Assembly (NCBI RefSeq): GCF_000425705.1
Contig: NZ_AUDY01000008.1
Coordinates: 682,001-746,000 of the forward strand
DNA: 64,000 nucleotides
Direction of reading: 5' to 3'
Origin: Halobacillus kuroshimensis DSM 18393
GTDB taxonomy: Bacteria > Bacillota > Bacilli > Bacillales > Halobacillaceae
How positions within the stretch are numbered: position 1 is the stretch's first letter; the number at the start of each line of letters is the position of its first letter. Under the pieces are notes generated by a model. It did no database searches. It had not been told where the DNA came from and saw nothing but the letters and a program-made list of their open reading frames with translations. This document shows positions 9,335 through 17,959 of the stretch, piece by piece. Both the position numbers and the translations under genes were made by a program.

Positions 9335-9362
9335 TTAATCGCCTTTGTGAGGTGAAAAACTC

Positions 9363-10262
9363 ATGCATTCCTATAAAGACTCTTTTATGGAGTACCTTCA
9401 GATTGAAAAGAACGCGTCCCCTCTGACAATCAAACATTATGGCAGAGATATTGATGAGTTCTATACTTTCCTTCATGCGGAAGGTACAGCCATTGAGAAC
9501 TGTGATTATTCCACCGTCCGAGTATTTTTAACAAAGCAGTATGAAGCCGGGTACGCGAGAAAAACTGTTTCCAGGAAAGTGTCCAGTCTCCGGAGTTTTT
9601 TTAAGTATTTAGAAAGGGAGAATTGGTTTGACAGCAACCCGTTCGCCAATGTGTCGCTTCCTAAAGCGGAAGCCCCTATTCCTAATTTCTTTTATGAACA
9701 GGAACTGGATCAGCTTTTTCAAGTCAGTGATCTGACAGATCCACTCGGACAGAGAAATCAGGCTCTTCTCGAACTGTTGTATGGAACGGGAATTCGTGTG
9801 AGTGAATGTGTCCAGTTGAAAACAGGAGACCTGGACTTTTCCCTGAACACAGCTCTTGTCCTCGGGAAGGGAAGAAAAGAGCGGTATGTTCCTTTTGGAA
9901 AGTCAGCTTCACAAGCGCTCCGAACATACATGGAAGACGGCCGTCTTGACTTAGCGTCTAAACATAAGGACCCAGTCCGGACATTGTTTCTCAATGCCCG
10001 GGGAGGGCCGCTTACGGCTGATGGAATCCGTTTGATTTTAAATAAAATGGTGAAAGAAGCTGCGTTAACTGTGGATGTTCACCCTCATAAGCTCCGGCAT
10101 ACCTTTGCTACACATATGCTGAACGAGGGGGCTGATATGCGGTCCGTTCAGGAACTGCTCGGCCATGAGCATTTATCCTCCACACAGATTTATACGCATG
10201 TAACCAAGGATCGACTGAGAAATGTATATATGAACAGCCATCCAAGAGCGAATAAGAGGTGA
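9363..10262 (+). CDS. xerC: tyrosine recombinase XerC (CodV)
   Basis: XerC resolves chromosome dimers at dif with XerD. The 299-residue product has an N-terminal SAM-like core-binding domain ([15 protein letters not shown]) and a C-terminal catalytic domain. Catalytic residues seen are R145 in GTGIRVSE, the Lys in GKGRKERY, H242 and R245 in HPHKLRHTF, the His in LLGHEHLS and the nucleophile Y277 in QIYTHV. The ATG follows GAGGTG. It leads the operon xerC-hslV-hslU-codY, as codV does in B. subtilis. Confidence 0.95.
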   Translation: MHSYKDSFMEYLQIEKNASPLTIKHYGRDIDEFYTFLHAEGTAIENCDYSTVRVFLTKQYEAGYARKTVSRKVSSLRSFFKYLERENWFDSNPFANVSLPKAEAPIPNFFYEQELDQLFQVSDLTDPLGQRNQALLELLYGTGIRVSECVQLKTGDLDFSLNTALVLGKGRKERYVPFGKSASQALRTYMEDGRLDLASKHKDPVRTLFLNARGGPLTADGIRLILNKMVKEAALTVDVHPHKLRHTFATHMLNEGADMRSVQELLGHEHLSSTQIYTHVTKDRLRNVYMNSHPRANKR

Positions 10263-10267
10263 ACCAC

Positions 10268-10813
10268 ATGGATCAGCAATTTCACGCCACGACAATTTTT
10301 GCCGTCCAGCATAATGGTAAATCAGCCATGAGCGGGGACGGACAGGTGACTTTAGGAAATCAGGTAGTGATGAAGCATACAGCCAGGAAAGTGAGAAGAC
10401 TGTTCAACGATCAGGTGCTCGCAGGCTTCGCCGGTTCCGTAGCCGATGCTTTTACACTTTTTGAGAAATTCGAAGGCAAGCTTGAGAGTTATGACGGTAA
10501 TCTGGCAAGAGCTTCTGTGGAACTGGCCAAGGAGTGGCGCAGTGACCAGGTACTAAGGAAACTGGAAGCCATGCTGATTGTAATGGATAAAGAAAAAATG
10601 TTTCTCGTCTCCGGAACGGGGGAAGTCATTGAACCAGATGACGGAATACTTGCCATCGGATCCGGCGGAAACTTTGCTCTCAGCGCCGGACGCGCATTAA
10701 AGAGATACTCCCCGGATCAGTCTGCTCCGGATATCGCAAGAGCTGCGCTGGAAATTGCCGGAGAAATCTGTGTGTTTACAAATGATCAGATCGTTTTGGA
10801 AGTTCTCGAATAA
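10268..10813 (+). CDS. hslV: HslV (ClpQ/CodW) peptidase subunit
   Basis: HslV is the proteasome-like peptidase that works with HslU. The 181-residue product has the core [26 protein letters not shown] and [20 protein letters not shown]. The N-terminus reads [13 protein letters not shown]. Classical HslV uses the Thr exposed after Met removal, and B. subtilis CodW is reported to use a Ser. Here Asp follows Met and the first Thr is T8, so a propeptide would have to be cut. The ATG at 10268 is chosen; a GTG at 10259 overlaps the xerC stop. Confidence 0.94.
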   Translation: MDQQFHATTIFAVQHNGKSAMSGDGQVTLGNQVVMKHTARKVRRLFNDQVLAGFAGSVADAFTLFEKFEGKLESYDGNLARASVELAKEWRSDQVLRKLEAMLIVMDKEKMFLVSGTGEVIEPDDGILAIGSGGNFALSAGRALKRYSPDQSAPDIARAALEIAGEICVFTNDQIVLEVLE

Positions 10814-10825
10814 GGAGGACCAGGA

Positions 10826-12223
10826 ATGTCTATACAGTTAACCCCTAAACAAATTGTAGAAAAACTTGATCAATACATTATTGGACAGGACAGTGCCAAA
10901 CGCTCCGTCGCTATTGCTCTTAGGAACCGTTACCGCCGCATGCAGCTGACTGATGAGCTGAAGGACGAAATTGTTCCTAAGAATATTTTGATGATGGGTC
11001 CGACAGGCGTAGGTAAAACAGAAATCGCCCGCAGACTTGCCAAGCTTGTAGGAGCTCCTTTTGTAAAAGTTGAAGCCACCAAATTCACGGAAGTCGGTTA
11101 TGTCGGCCGTGACGTCGAATCCATGGTGCGCGACCTCGTCGAAATGGCGGCCCGAATGGTCAAGGAAGAGAAAATGGACGCGGTCAAGGACCGGGCTGAA
11201 GAACAGGCGGATAAAAGACTGGTGAAACTTCTCGTTCCATCCAAAAAGAAGCAGAATAATAATTTCAAGAACCCTTTTGAAATGTTGTTTAACCAAAATG
11301 GCCAGCAGGACAACCAACCCGATGAGTCTCAGGAAGAAGCTGAAATCGAAACGAAGCGGAGCCGGATCCGCCACCAGCTCGATATGGGTGAGCTGGAAGA
11401 CCGCATGGTGACGATAGAGGTCGAAGAATCGCAGTCTTCCATGTTTGATATGCTCCAAGGTTCAGGAATGGAACAGATGGGGATGAACATGCAGGATGCA
11501 TTCAGCCAGTTTATGCCGAAGAAAAAGAAAAAGCGCCGCCTTTCCGTATCAGAAGCGAGAAAAGTGCTGACCCAGGAAGAAGCGGGAAAACTTGTGGACA
11601 TGGATGAAGTCGGACAGGAAGCGGTTTATAAAGTAGAGCAGTCCGGGATGATCTTTATCGATGAGATTGATAAGGTCGCGGCAAAGGGAGACAACCAGGG
11701 GAATGTATCACGGGAAGGTGTACAGCGTGATATTCTTCCGATTGTGGAGGGATCCACGATTGTAACGAAGTATGGACCTGTAGCGACCGATCACATCCTC
11801 TTCGTAGCAGCGGGGGCCTTCCATATGTCCAAACCATCTGACCTGATCCCTGAACTGCAGGGACGCTTTCCGATCCGTGTGGAGCTTAACAAGCTCAGCG
11901 TCGCCGATTTCAAGCGTATATTAATGGAGCCTTCCAATGCCCTTTTAAAACAATATAAAGCTTTACTTGAAATCGAAGGTATAAAGGTTGAATTTTCTGA
12001 CGATGCTGTTACCAGACTCGCAGAAATCGCTCATGAAGTGAATCAGGAAACAGATAATATCGGTGCCCGCAGACTTCATACGATTCTCGAAAAACTACTT
12101 GAGGATCTATCGTTTGAAGCTCCGGATGTCATGATGGAAACCATCGAAATTACACCGCAGTATGTAGACAGTAAATTATCATCAATTGTTAAAAACAAAG
12201 ATCTCAGCCGATTTATCTTGTAG
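10826..12223 (+). CDS. hslU: HslU (ClpY/CodX) AAA+ unfoldase
   Basis: ATP-dependent unfoldase ring that feeds HslV. The 465-residue product has Walker [10 protein letters not shown] (about 58-66) and Walker [11 protein letters not shown] (about 275-284). Between them lies the I-domain, with a charged stretch rich in Met, Gln and Lys near 210-240. The C-terminus DLSRFIL is the tail that inserts into HslV pockets. Pore-loop residues GYVGRD are present. AAGGAGG precedes the ATG, 12 bases after hslV. Confidence 0.97.
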   Translation: MSIQLTPKQIVEKLDQYIIGQDSAKRSVAIALRNRYRRMQLTDELKDEIVPKNILMMGPTGVGKTEIARRLAKLVGAPFVKVEATKFTEVGYVGRDVESMVRDLVEMAARMVKEEKMDAVKDRAEEQADKRLVKLLVPSKKKQNNNFKNPFEMLFNQNGQQDNQPDESQEEAEIETKRSRIRHQLDMGELEDRMVTIEVEESQSSMFDMLQGSGMEQMGMNMQDAFSQFMPKKKKKRRLSVSEARKVLTQEEAGKLVDMDEVGQEAVYKVEQSGMIFIDEIDKVAAKGDNQGNVSREGVQRDILPIVEGSTIVTKYGPVATDHILFVAAGAFHMSKPSDLIPELQGRFPIRVELNKLSVADFKRILMEPSNALLKQYKALLEIEGIKVEFSDDAVTRLAEIAHEVNQETDNIGARRLHTILEKLLEDLSFEAPDVMMETIEITPQYVDSKLSSIVKNKDLSRFIL

Positions 12224-12249
12224 GAGAGATCAACAAGGAGGAAATGCAC

Positions 12250-13029
12250 ATGAAACTACTAGACCGTGCACGTAAGATCAACGCAATGCTGCAGAAAACA
12301 ACAGGAAAGTCCGTCGACTTCAATGATATGTCCGCCACGATGCGTGATGTTATTGAAGCCAACACATTCGTACTGAGCCGCCGCGGAAAGCTTCTTGGCT
12401 TTGCGATTAATCAGGAGATTGAGAACGAGCGTATGAAGGCGATGCTTTCTGACCGCCAGTTCCCGCAGGAGTATACCCAGAGTCTGTTCAATATCCAGGA
12501 GACAACACCTGATATTGATATCGACAGTGAATATACTGCCTTCCCTATTGAAAACCGCGATTTGTTTGAGAACGGTCTGACAACCATCGTTCCGATCATC
12601 GGAGGCGGACAGCGCCTGGGTACATTGATTCTGAGCCGTCTTAACGGAAATTTCAATGACGATGACCTTCTTCTAGCTGAATATGGTGCCACTGTTGTAG
12701 GCATGGAGATTCTTCATGAGAAAACAGAGGAAATCGAGCAGGAAGCGCGGAGCAAAGCTGTTGTGCAAATGGCGATCAGTTCTCTGTCCTACAGTGAACT
12801 TGAAGCCATCGAACATATTTTTGATGAACTGGAAGGCAATGAAGGACTGCTGGTGGCAAGTAAAATTGCCGACCGCGTGGGGATTACCCGTTCTGTCATC
12901 GTAAATGCACTCCGTAAACTGGAAAGTGCAGGAGTCATCGAGTCCCGTTCTCTTGGGATGAAGGGAACCTATATTAAAGTTCTTAATAATAATTTCTTGC
13001 TGGAGCTTCAGAAGCTTCGCACAAATTAA
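12250..13029 (+). CDS. codY: GTP- and branched-chain-amino-acid-sensing repressor CodY
   Basis: CodY is the global nutrient regulator of Firmicutes. It binds Ile, Leu, Val and GTP and represses amino acid, competence and motility genes when nutrients are plentiful. The 259-residue product equals the B. subtilis length. The N-terminal GAF domain has [17 protein letters not shown] and [19 protein letters not shown]. The C-terminal winged helix is highly conserved ([35 protein letters not shown]). The ATG at 12250 is 8 bases from AAGGAGG (12235-12241); the ATG at 12244 is too close. Confidence 0.97.
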   Translation: MKLLDRARKINAMLQKTTGKSVDFNDMSATMRDVIEANTFVLSRRGKLLGFAINQEIENERMKAMLSDRQFPQEYTQSLFNIQETTPDIDIDSEYTAFPIENRDLFENGLTTIVPIIGGGQRLGTLILSRLNGNFNDDDLLLAEYGATVVGMEILHEKTEEIEQEARSKAVVQMAISSLSYSELEAIEHIFDELEGNEGLLVASKIADRVGITRSVIVNALRKLESAGVIESRSLGMKGTYIKVLNNNFLLELQKLRTN

Positions 13030-13032
13030 AGG

Positions 13033-13058
13033 AAAGCAGGCCGTGTGCCTGCTTTTTT
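13033..13058 (+). terminator. terminator after codY
   Basis: AAAGCAGGC / GCCTGCTTT (13033-13041 and 13047-13055) form a 9-bp stem with a 5-nt loop, followed by more T residues. Confidence 0.93.
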
Positions 13059-13276
13059 ATTTTTATCCATTTATATAATACAGCCTCTGCTGTATGCCTA
13101 ATGGATTATTTTTTTATTTTCCAATAAATACATACTATTCGACACATTTTTATGACATAATGTTCATTATAAGATTCTTTTCGACACTTTTACCAATATC
13201 ATGCACTTTTTAAGGTAATTTATCATAGTTAATATGTACTATTTGTAATACTCTCGTAAAAAAGATCAGGATTGTA

Positions 13277-13306
13277 TAGACAAATTTTAAGTAATTTTTT
13301 TAAAAT
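13277..13306 (+). promoter_or_regulatory. candidate sigma-A promoter of the fla/che operon
   Basis: TAGACA (13277-13282) and TAAAAT (13301-13306) are 18 bases apart, 51 bases before flgB. The gene-free stretch 13030-13356 is otherwise AT-rich and holds the codY terminator. I found no clear SigD-type promoter (TAAA and GCCGATAT) there. Confidence 0.5.
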
Positions 13307-13307
13307 T
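13283..13307 (+). promoter_or_regulatory. two overlapping CodY-box-like sites on the flgB promoter
   Basis: The CodY consensus is AATTTTCWGAAAATT. 13283-13297 matches 12 of 15 positions and 13293-13307 matches 13 of 15, with a 5-base overlap. Together they fill the spacer and -10 of the candidate promoter. CodY is known to repress motility in B. subtilis. The region is AT-rich, so chance matches are possible. Confidence 0.5.
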
Positions 13308-13356
13308 GAAGATGTGGTTATGGAAAAAATGTCGAATAAAGGATAGAGGTGGATAG

Positions 13357-13746
13357 ATGAGCCTGTTTAATGATACATTTACGTCCCTTCAGGGTGCTCT
13401 CGATTATTCTGCGGCCAAGAACAAAGCGTTATCCAATAATATCGCCAATGTAGATACGCCGGGATACAAGGCAGAAGGGGTGGCTTTCAAAGATATCCTT
13501 GCCAAGGAAGCATCGTTTCAGACCAAAACAACACATGCCGGACATATCAACTTCAGCGGTGAAGCTGGTCAATCCTATACTACATATAAGAAGCATGATT
13601 CATCCTATCATCCGAACGGAAACAATGTGGATATAGATAAAGAGATGAACGAGCTGGCACAGAACCAGATCCAATATCAGGCACTGGTGGAACGTATGAA
13701 CGGGAAGTTTCAAAGTCTTCAATCCGTATTAAAAGGTGGTGGTTAA
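13357..13746 (+). CDS. flgB: flagellar proximal rod protein FlgB
   Basis: FlgB is a rod subunit of the basal body, exported by the flagellar type III system. The 129-residue product has the N-terminal rod motif KNKALSNNIANVDTPGYKAEG and a C-terminal helical region (NELAQNQIQYQALVERMN). It lacks a cleavable signal peptide, as expected. The ATG follows AGAGGTGG. It is the first gene of the 27-kb fla/che operon, whose order follows B. subtilis. Confidence 0.96.
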   Translation: MSLFNDTFTSLQGALDYSAAKNKALSNNIANVDTPGYKAEGVAFKDILAKEASFQTKTTHAGHINFSGEAGQSYTTYKKHDSSYHPNGNNVDIDKEMNELAQNQIQYQALVERMNGKFQSLQSVLKGGG

Positions 13747-13749
13747 TCG

Positions 13750-14199
13750 GTGAGTATTTTTCAGGCTATGAACGCCAGCGGCAGTGCATTGACGGCCCAG
13801 CGGCTGCGTATGGATGTTGCATCATCCAACATTGCCAATGCGAATTCCACGAGAGCTTCCATCAATGAAGCTGGAGAATGGGAACCATACCAAAGGAAGA
13901 TGGTTGTCTTGGAACCGGAGAGGCAGAATTTCAGGCACGTTCTGCAGCAATCCACGGAGAACGGCAGCGCATCAGGTGTGAAAGCATCGGAAATTGTGGA
14001 GGACGAAGAACCATTCAAGATGGCGTACAACCCGTCCCATCCTGATGCGGATGACGAAGGATATGTTCGAGTTCCCAACGTGGACCCCCTGCAGGAAATG
14101 GTGGATATGATGAGTGCAACACGTTCATATGAAGCCAGCGTAACATCGCTGAACGCTTCGAAAAGTATGCTGATGAAAGCTTTAGAGATTGGCAGATAA
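13750..14199 (+). CDS. flgC: flagellar proximal rod protein FlgC
   Basis: FlgC is a rod protein that assembles with FlgB. The 149-residue product has the N-terminal motif MDVASSNIANANSTR and the C-terminal signature YVRVPNVDPLQEMVDMMSAT and YEASVTSLNASKSM. A GTG start at 13750 is used, three bases after the flgB stop, with AAGGTGG inside the end of flgB as ribosome site. This suggests translational coupling. Confidence 0.96.
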   Translation: MSIFQAMNASGSALTAQRLRMDVASSNIANANSTRASINEAGEWEPYQRKMVVLEPERQNFRHVLQQSTENGSASGVKASEIVEDEEPFKMAYNPSHPDADDEGYVRVPNVDPLQEMVDMMSATRSYEASVTSLNASKSMLMKALEIGR

Positions 14200-14218
14200 G
14201 AAAGGGGATAGATAACGG

Positions 14219-14530
14219 ATGGCAGAAATGATTCCATTAACGAGTGTGAAATCAATATCCGAACCTGTGCAGTCACAGTGGCAGAAAGGGGTTTCCCCAA
14301 GCGAGGCCCATCGTTCATTTTCCGGTCAGTTAAAGAACGCCGTGGAACAGCTGAATCACGTCCAGGTCGTATCAGACGAAAAAACGAAGGCTCTCGCCAC
14401 CGGCGAAATCGATGATCTCCACGATGTCATGATTGCATCCCAGAAAGCCGGTATTACGATGCAGACAGCTGTGGAAGTGCAGAGCAAAGTTATCGACGCA
14501 TATAAAGAAATGATGCGGATGCAGGTATAG
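14219..14530 (+). CDS. fliE: flagellar hook-basal body protein FliE
   Basis: FliE links the MS ring to the rod. The 103-residue product contains the family motif SFSGQLKNAVEQLNHVQ and the C-terminal DLHDVMIASQKAGITMQTAVEVQSK. The ATG at 14219 follows AAAGGGGAT. Unlike its tightly packed neighbours, it is followed by a 62-base gap with a terminator-like hairpin before fliF. Confidence 0.95.
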   Translation: MAEMIPLTSVKSISEPVQSQWQKGVSPSEAHRSFSGQLKNAVEQLNHVQVVSDEKTKALATGEIDDLHDVMIASQKAGITMQTAVEVQSKVIDAYKEMMRMQV

Positions 14531-14554
14531 CAGTTCATTAGAAGATTTGCATTA

Positions 14555-14582
14555 TACGATTCGTTTGAATCGTAATTTTTTT
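14555..14582 (+). terminator. terminator-like hairpin inside the operon, between fliE and fliF
   Basis: TACGATTC / GAATCGTA (14555-14562 and 14567-14574) form a perfect 8-bp stem with a GTTT loop. A run of seven T residues follows (14576-14582), directly before the fliF ribosome site GGGGG. It has the shape of an intrinsic terminator or attenuator. Confidence 0.7.
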
Positions 14583-14592
14583 GGGGGCAGTT

Positions 14593-16200
14593 ATGAAAGA
14601 GCAATTACATGTATTTAAAGAGCGGCTGACTGCTTTTTGGAAAGGCCGCAGCAAAGGACAGCGCAGCTTGATGACAATTGCAGGAGCTGTGCTGATTATT
14701 GCTTTAATCGTGATCAGTGTGCTGGCATCCAATACGGGGATGGTACCTCTCTACAAGGATATTACTGTGCAGGAAGCCGGACAGATAAAAGCGGAACTGG
14801 ATACACGCGGCATCCCTTATGAGCTTGATCAGGGGGGGACAAGCATTCTCGTTCCTGACTCAGAGGTGGAGGGGCTTCTGGTAGATCTGGCAGCCTCGGG
14901 CATTCCGAACAGTGGAACGATCGACTACAGCTTTTTCAGTAATAACATACAGTGGGGGATGACAGACAATGAATTTGATGTCATCAAACTGGATGCTATG
15001 CAGACGGAACTGGCGGGATTGATCACAGGTATTCAAGGGATTGAAAATGCAAAAGTGATGATTAACATGCCTGAAGAACAGCTTTTTGCTGCTGATGCCG
15101 AAGCGAATGCTTCAGCGTCAGTTGTCCTTGATGTCCAGCCGGGGTATCAGCTGGAAGCGAGCCAGGTTGAAACGCTTTATAACCTTGTTTCCAAGTCTGT
15201 TCCCGACTTGTCTAAAGATAATATCGTCATCATGGATCAAAATTTTAATTATTTTGACAATCAATCTGAACTGGCTGGACAGGAAGATATGTATACATAC
15301 CAGCAGAAGGTCAAATCAGATATTGAGAAAGATATCAAGCAACGGCTGCAGCATATGCTCGGTATGATGATCGGGGAGCAGAAAGTAATTGCAACCGTAA
15401 CGGCAGATATTGATTTCACTAAAGAAAACCGTGTGGAAGAGCTTGTGGAACCGGTGGACCCCGAAACAATGGAAGGGCTCCCTGTAAGTATGGAATTGAT
15501 TGAAGAGACATACGAAGACGGTGCTGTACCCGAAGGCGGAACGGCCGGAACAGGGGACGAAGATATTCCTAACTATGAAGCTGGCGAAACCGGCAGCGGC
15601 GATTATGAAATGAAAAAGGAAACGATCAATAATGAATTCAATCGGATTAAGAAGAATATAGAGGAAAGTCCGTATAAAGTACGGGACCTCGGTATTCAGG
15701 TGGCTGTGGATAATAAAAAATCCGTAAACGAAGACGGATCTATTGAGTATTTGACTGCAGCAGAAGAGCAGACCGTTCAGGAAAGTGTTCAATCGATTGT
15801 GGACTCGATGATTACAACATCCATCAATGAAGAATACGAGCAGGAGAATACCGACGGAAAGGTTTCGATCGTATTCCAGGAATTCAGTGGCCAAGTGGAA
15901 TTTCCAACCGGTGAACCGTCAACGGGGCTTCCGATGTGGGCCTACATCGTGGCTGGTGGACTGCTTCTGGTCATCATTGTTTTAATCTGGAGATTATTGA
16001 GACAGAACAAGGAAGAGGAAGAAGAAGAATTTTACGTGTATACAGAGGAAAGCGCCGTACCTGAAGAAAAAACAGAAATTCCGGAAATAAAGGAAAAAGA
16101 AGATGAATCAACTCAAAAACGGAAACAGCTGGAAAAGATGGCGAAAGAAAAGCCAGAGGATTTTGCGAAGTTACTGCGCTCCTGGATTTCGGATGATTAA
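14593..16200 (+). CDS. fliF: flagellar MS-ring protein FliF
   Basis: FliF forms the MS ring in the membrane around the export gate. The 535-residue product has an N-terminal transmembrane segment (about 25-45, LMTIAGAVLIIALIVISVLA). The secretin-like periplasmic domains contain NAKVMINMPEEQLF and ASASVVLDV. A second membrane segment near 455-475 (MWAYIVAGGLLLVIIVLIW) is followed by an acidic tail ending in DFAKLLRSWISDD, which binds FliG. The ATG at 14593 is used because GGGGG lies 5 bases upstream. Confidence 0.96.
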   Translation: MKEQLHVFKERLTAFWKGRSKGQRSLMTIAGAVLIIALIVISVLASNTGMVPLYKDITVQEAGQIKAELDTRGIPYELDQGGTSILVPDSEVEGLLVDLAASGIPNSGTIDYSFFSNNIQWGMTDNEFDVIKLDAMQTELAGLITGIQGIENAKVMINMPEEQLFAADAEANASASVVLDVQPGYQLEASQVETLYNLVSKSVPDLSKDNIVIMDQNFNYFDNQSELAGQEDMYTYQQKVKSDIEKDIKQRLQHMLGMMIGEQKVIATVTADIDFTKENRVEELVEPVDPETMEGLPVSMELIEETYEDGAVPEGGTAGTGDEDIPNYEAGETGSGDYEMKKETINNEFNRIKKNIEESPYKVRDLGIQVAVDNKKSVNEDGSIEYLTAAEEQTVQESVQSIVDSMITTSINEEYEQENTDGKVSIVFQEFSGQVEFPTGEPSTGLPMWAYIVAGGLLLVIIVLIWRLLRQNKEEEEEEFYVYTEESAVPEEKTEIPEIKEKEDESTQKRKQLEKMAKEKPEDFAKLLRSWISDD

Positions 16201-16212
16201 GGAGGTCTGAAG

Positions 16213-17226
16213 ATGGCTTTGAACAAGCAGACACTGACAGGAAAACAAAAAGCAGCCGTCCTCCTCATATCTCTGGGACCCGACGTTGCTGCACAGGTAT
16301 ATAAACATTTGACAGAAGAAGAGATTGAACAGCTCACTTTGGAGATTTCTTCTGTTCAAAAAGTAGAAGCTGACAAGAAAGAAGACATTCTTGATCAGTT
16401 CCATCAAATTGCTTTAGCCCAGGACTACATTTCCCAGGGAGGCATCGGATATGCCAAAACGATCCTGGAAAAGGCACTGGGCGTGGAAGAAGCGTCAAAT
16501 ATCATCGGTCGTCTGACATCTTCTCTTCAGGTGAAACCGTTCGATTTTGCCAGAAGGGCTGATCCCGGACAAATTTTAAATTTCATTCAAAATGAACATC
16601 CCCAGACAATCGCTCTCGTACTATCCTACCTGGATGCCGAGCAGGCTGGACAAGTCTTATCAGAACTTCCACAGCAGCAGCAGGGAGATGTGGCCAGAAG
16701 AATTGCCGTGATGGATTCGACGTCTCCTGAAATCATCAGTCAGGTGGAGCAGATTCTTGAAAAGAAATTATCGGCCACTGTCACAAACGATTACACGGAA
16801 ACGGGCGGTATTCAGGCAGTTGTCGAAGTATTGAACGGGGTTGACCGCAGTACAGAGCGTACCATTTTAGATTCCCTGGAAACACAGGATCCAAACCTGG
16901 CAGAGGAAATTAAAAAGAGAATGTTTGTGTTTGAAGATATCGTCGCCCTCGATAACCGGGCTGTCCAGCGTGTGGTCAGAGATGTTGATCAGGATGATCT
17001 GCGTCTTGCGCTTAAGGTGTCCAGTGAAGAAGTGAAAGAAGTTGTCTTCAATAATATGTCCGACCGCATGGCCCAGACCTTTAAGGAAGAAATGGAATTT
17101 ATGGGTCCTGTGCGCCTGCGTGATGTGGAAGAAGCTCAAACAAGAGTGGTTTCCACTATTCGACATTTAGAAGACATTGGCGAGATCATTATCGCCAGAG
17201 GCGGGGGAGATGACATCATTGTCTAA
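16213..17226 (+). CDS. fliG: flagellar motor switch protein FliG
   Basis: FliG is the rotor protein that contacts the stator and sets rotation with FliM and FliY. The 337-residue product starts with LTGKQKAAVLLISLGPDVAAQVYKHL in its FliF-binding domain. It has the central EHPQTIALVLSYLD motif and the C-terminal charged torque region (FEDIVALDNRAVQRVVRDVD). TAAGGAGG precedes the ATG. Its last 8 bases overlap the proposed TTG start of fliH. Confidence 0.97.
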   Translation: MALNKQTLTGKQKAAVLLISLGPDVAAQVYKHLTEEEIEQLTLEISSVQKVEADKKEDILDQFHQIALAQDYISQGGIGYAKTILEKALGVEEASNIIGRLTSSLQVKPFDFARRADPGQILNFIQNEHPQTIALVLSYLDAEQAGQVLSELPQQQQGDVARRIAVMDSTSPEIISQVEQILEKKLSATVTNDYTETGGIQAVVEVLNGVDRSTERTILDSLETQDPNLAEEIKKRMFVFEDIVALDNRAVQRVVRDVDQDDLRLALKVSSEEVKEVVFNNMSDRMAQTFKEEMEFMGPVRLRDVEEAQTRVVSTIRHLEDIGEIIIARGGGDDIIV

Positions 17227-17959
17227 CTACCCCCAGGATACCGGCAGGGTCATTCAAATTAAGAAAGTAAATCCGGCCCCACATCCTTCTGAAGAGGAAT
17301 ACAGCTCAGAGAATCTGGAGAACCACAAGCATTCCCTCCAACAGGAAATCCATCATCTTCAGACTAGAAAGCAGGAGCTGATCCAGCAGACGACTGCCGA
17401 AATTGAAGCAATGAAACAGACCTGGGAGGAAGAAAGAAAAGTCATTGAAAATGAAGCCTTCCGGAAAGGCTTTGAAGAAGGAACATCTAAAGGGAAGGAG
17501 GAAGGCAGACAGGTGTATGAAAGCCGGATCGAACAAGCGAATCTTGTCGTTGAAAAAGCCGGGCTCCTTCAAAAAGAAAAGGTGAAGGAAAGTGAACGTA
17601 TGATTCTGGACCTTGCCTTGACATGTGCGGAGAAAATTGTGAAAAAACAACTGGTGGAACAACCGGAAGCTTTCCTTCCCTTGGTCAGTGCAGCCATTGA
17701 AGAAGTGCAGGCGCAGCCAGAAGTGACCATTTATGTTCACCCGGATCAGTTCGGTCTTTTACAGGAGCAGAGGGAAGAGCTTCATGAAGCGGTCCGTCAC
17801 AATACAGACCTTTCCATCTACGTTGAGGCAGAACTGCCTCCTTTAACATGCAGAGTCGAATCCCCATTTGGAATTATTGATGCAGGAATTGATACACAGC
17901 TGACAGAACTACGTAAAGCCGTCTTGAAAGCTGCAGAAAGGGCGGCTGCAGATGAATGA
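17219..17959 (+). CDS. fliH: flagellar export ATPase regulator FliH
   Basis: FliH binds and restrains the FliI ATPase and docks it at the C ring. The 246-residue product has a coiled-coil N-terminal half rich in Glu, Lys and Gln and a glycine-spaced segment (RKGFEEGTSKGKEEGRQ). The C-terminal domain has LDLALTCAEKIVKKQL and CRVESPFGIIDAGIDTQL. A TTG at 17219 is preferred, since GGGGGAG lies 9 bases upstream; an ATG at 17210 has no spacing. It overlaps fliG by 8 bases and fliI by 8. Confidence 0.88.
   Translation: MSNYPQDTGRVIQIKKVNPAPHPSEEEYSSENLENHKHSLQQEIHHLQTRKQELIQQTTAEIEAMKQTWEEERKVIENEAFRKGFEEGTSKGKEEGRQVYESRIEQANLVVEKAGLLQKEKVKESERMILDLALTCAEKIVKKQLVEQPEAFLPLVSAAIEEVQAQPEVTIYVHPDQFGLLQEQREELHEAVRHNTDLSIYVEAELPPLTCRVESPFGIIDAGIDTQLTELRKAVLKAAERAAADE

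Noticed and set aside
13138-13187. Direct repeat TTCGACAC (13138-13145 and 13180-13187) 42 bases apart in the codY-flgB gap
   Set aside because: An 8-base match in a 327-base AT-rich gap is near chance expectation, and neither copy has a matching -10 at proper spacing.
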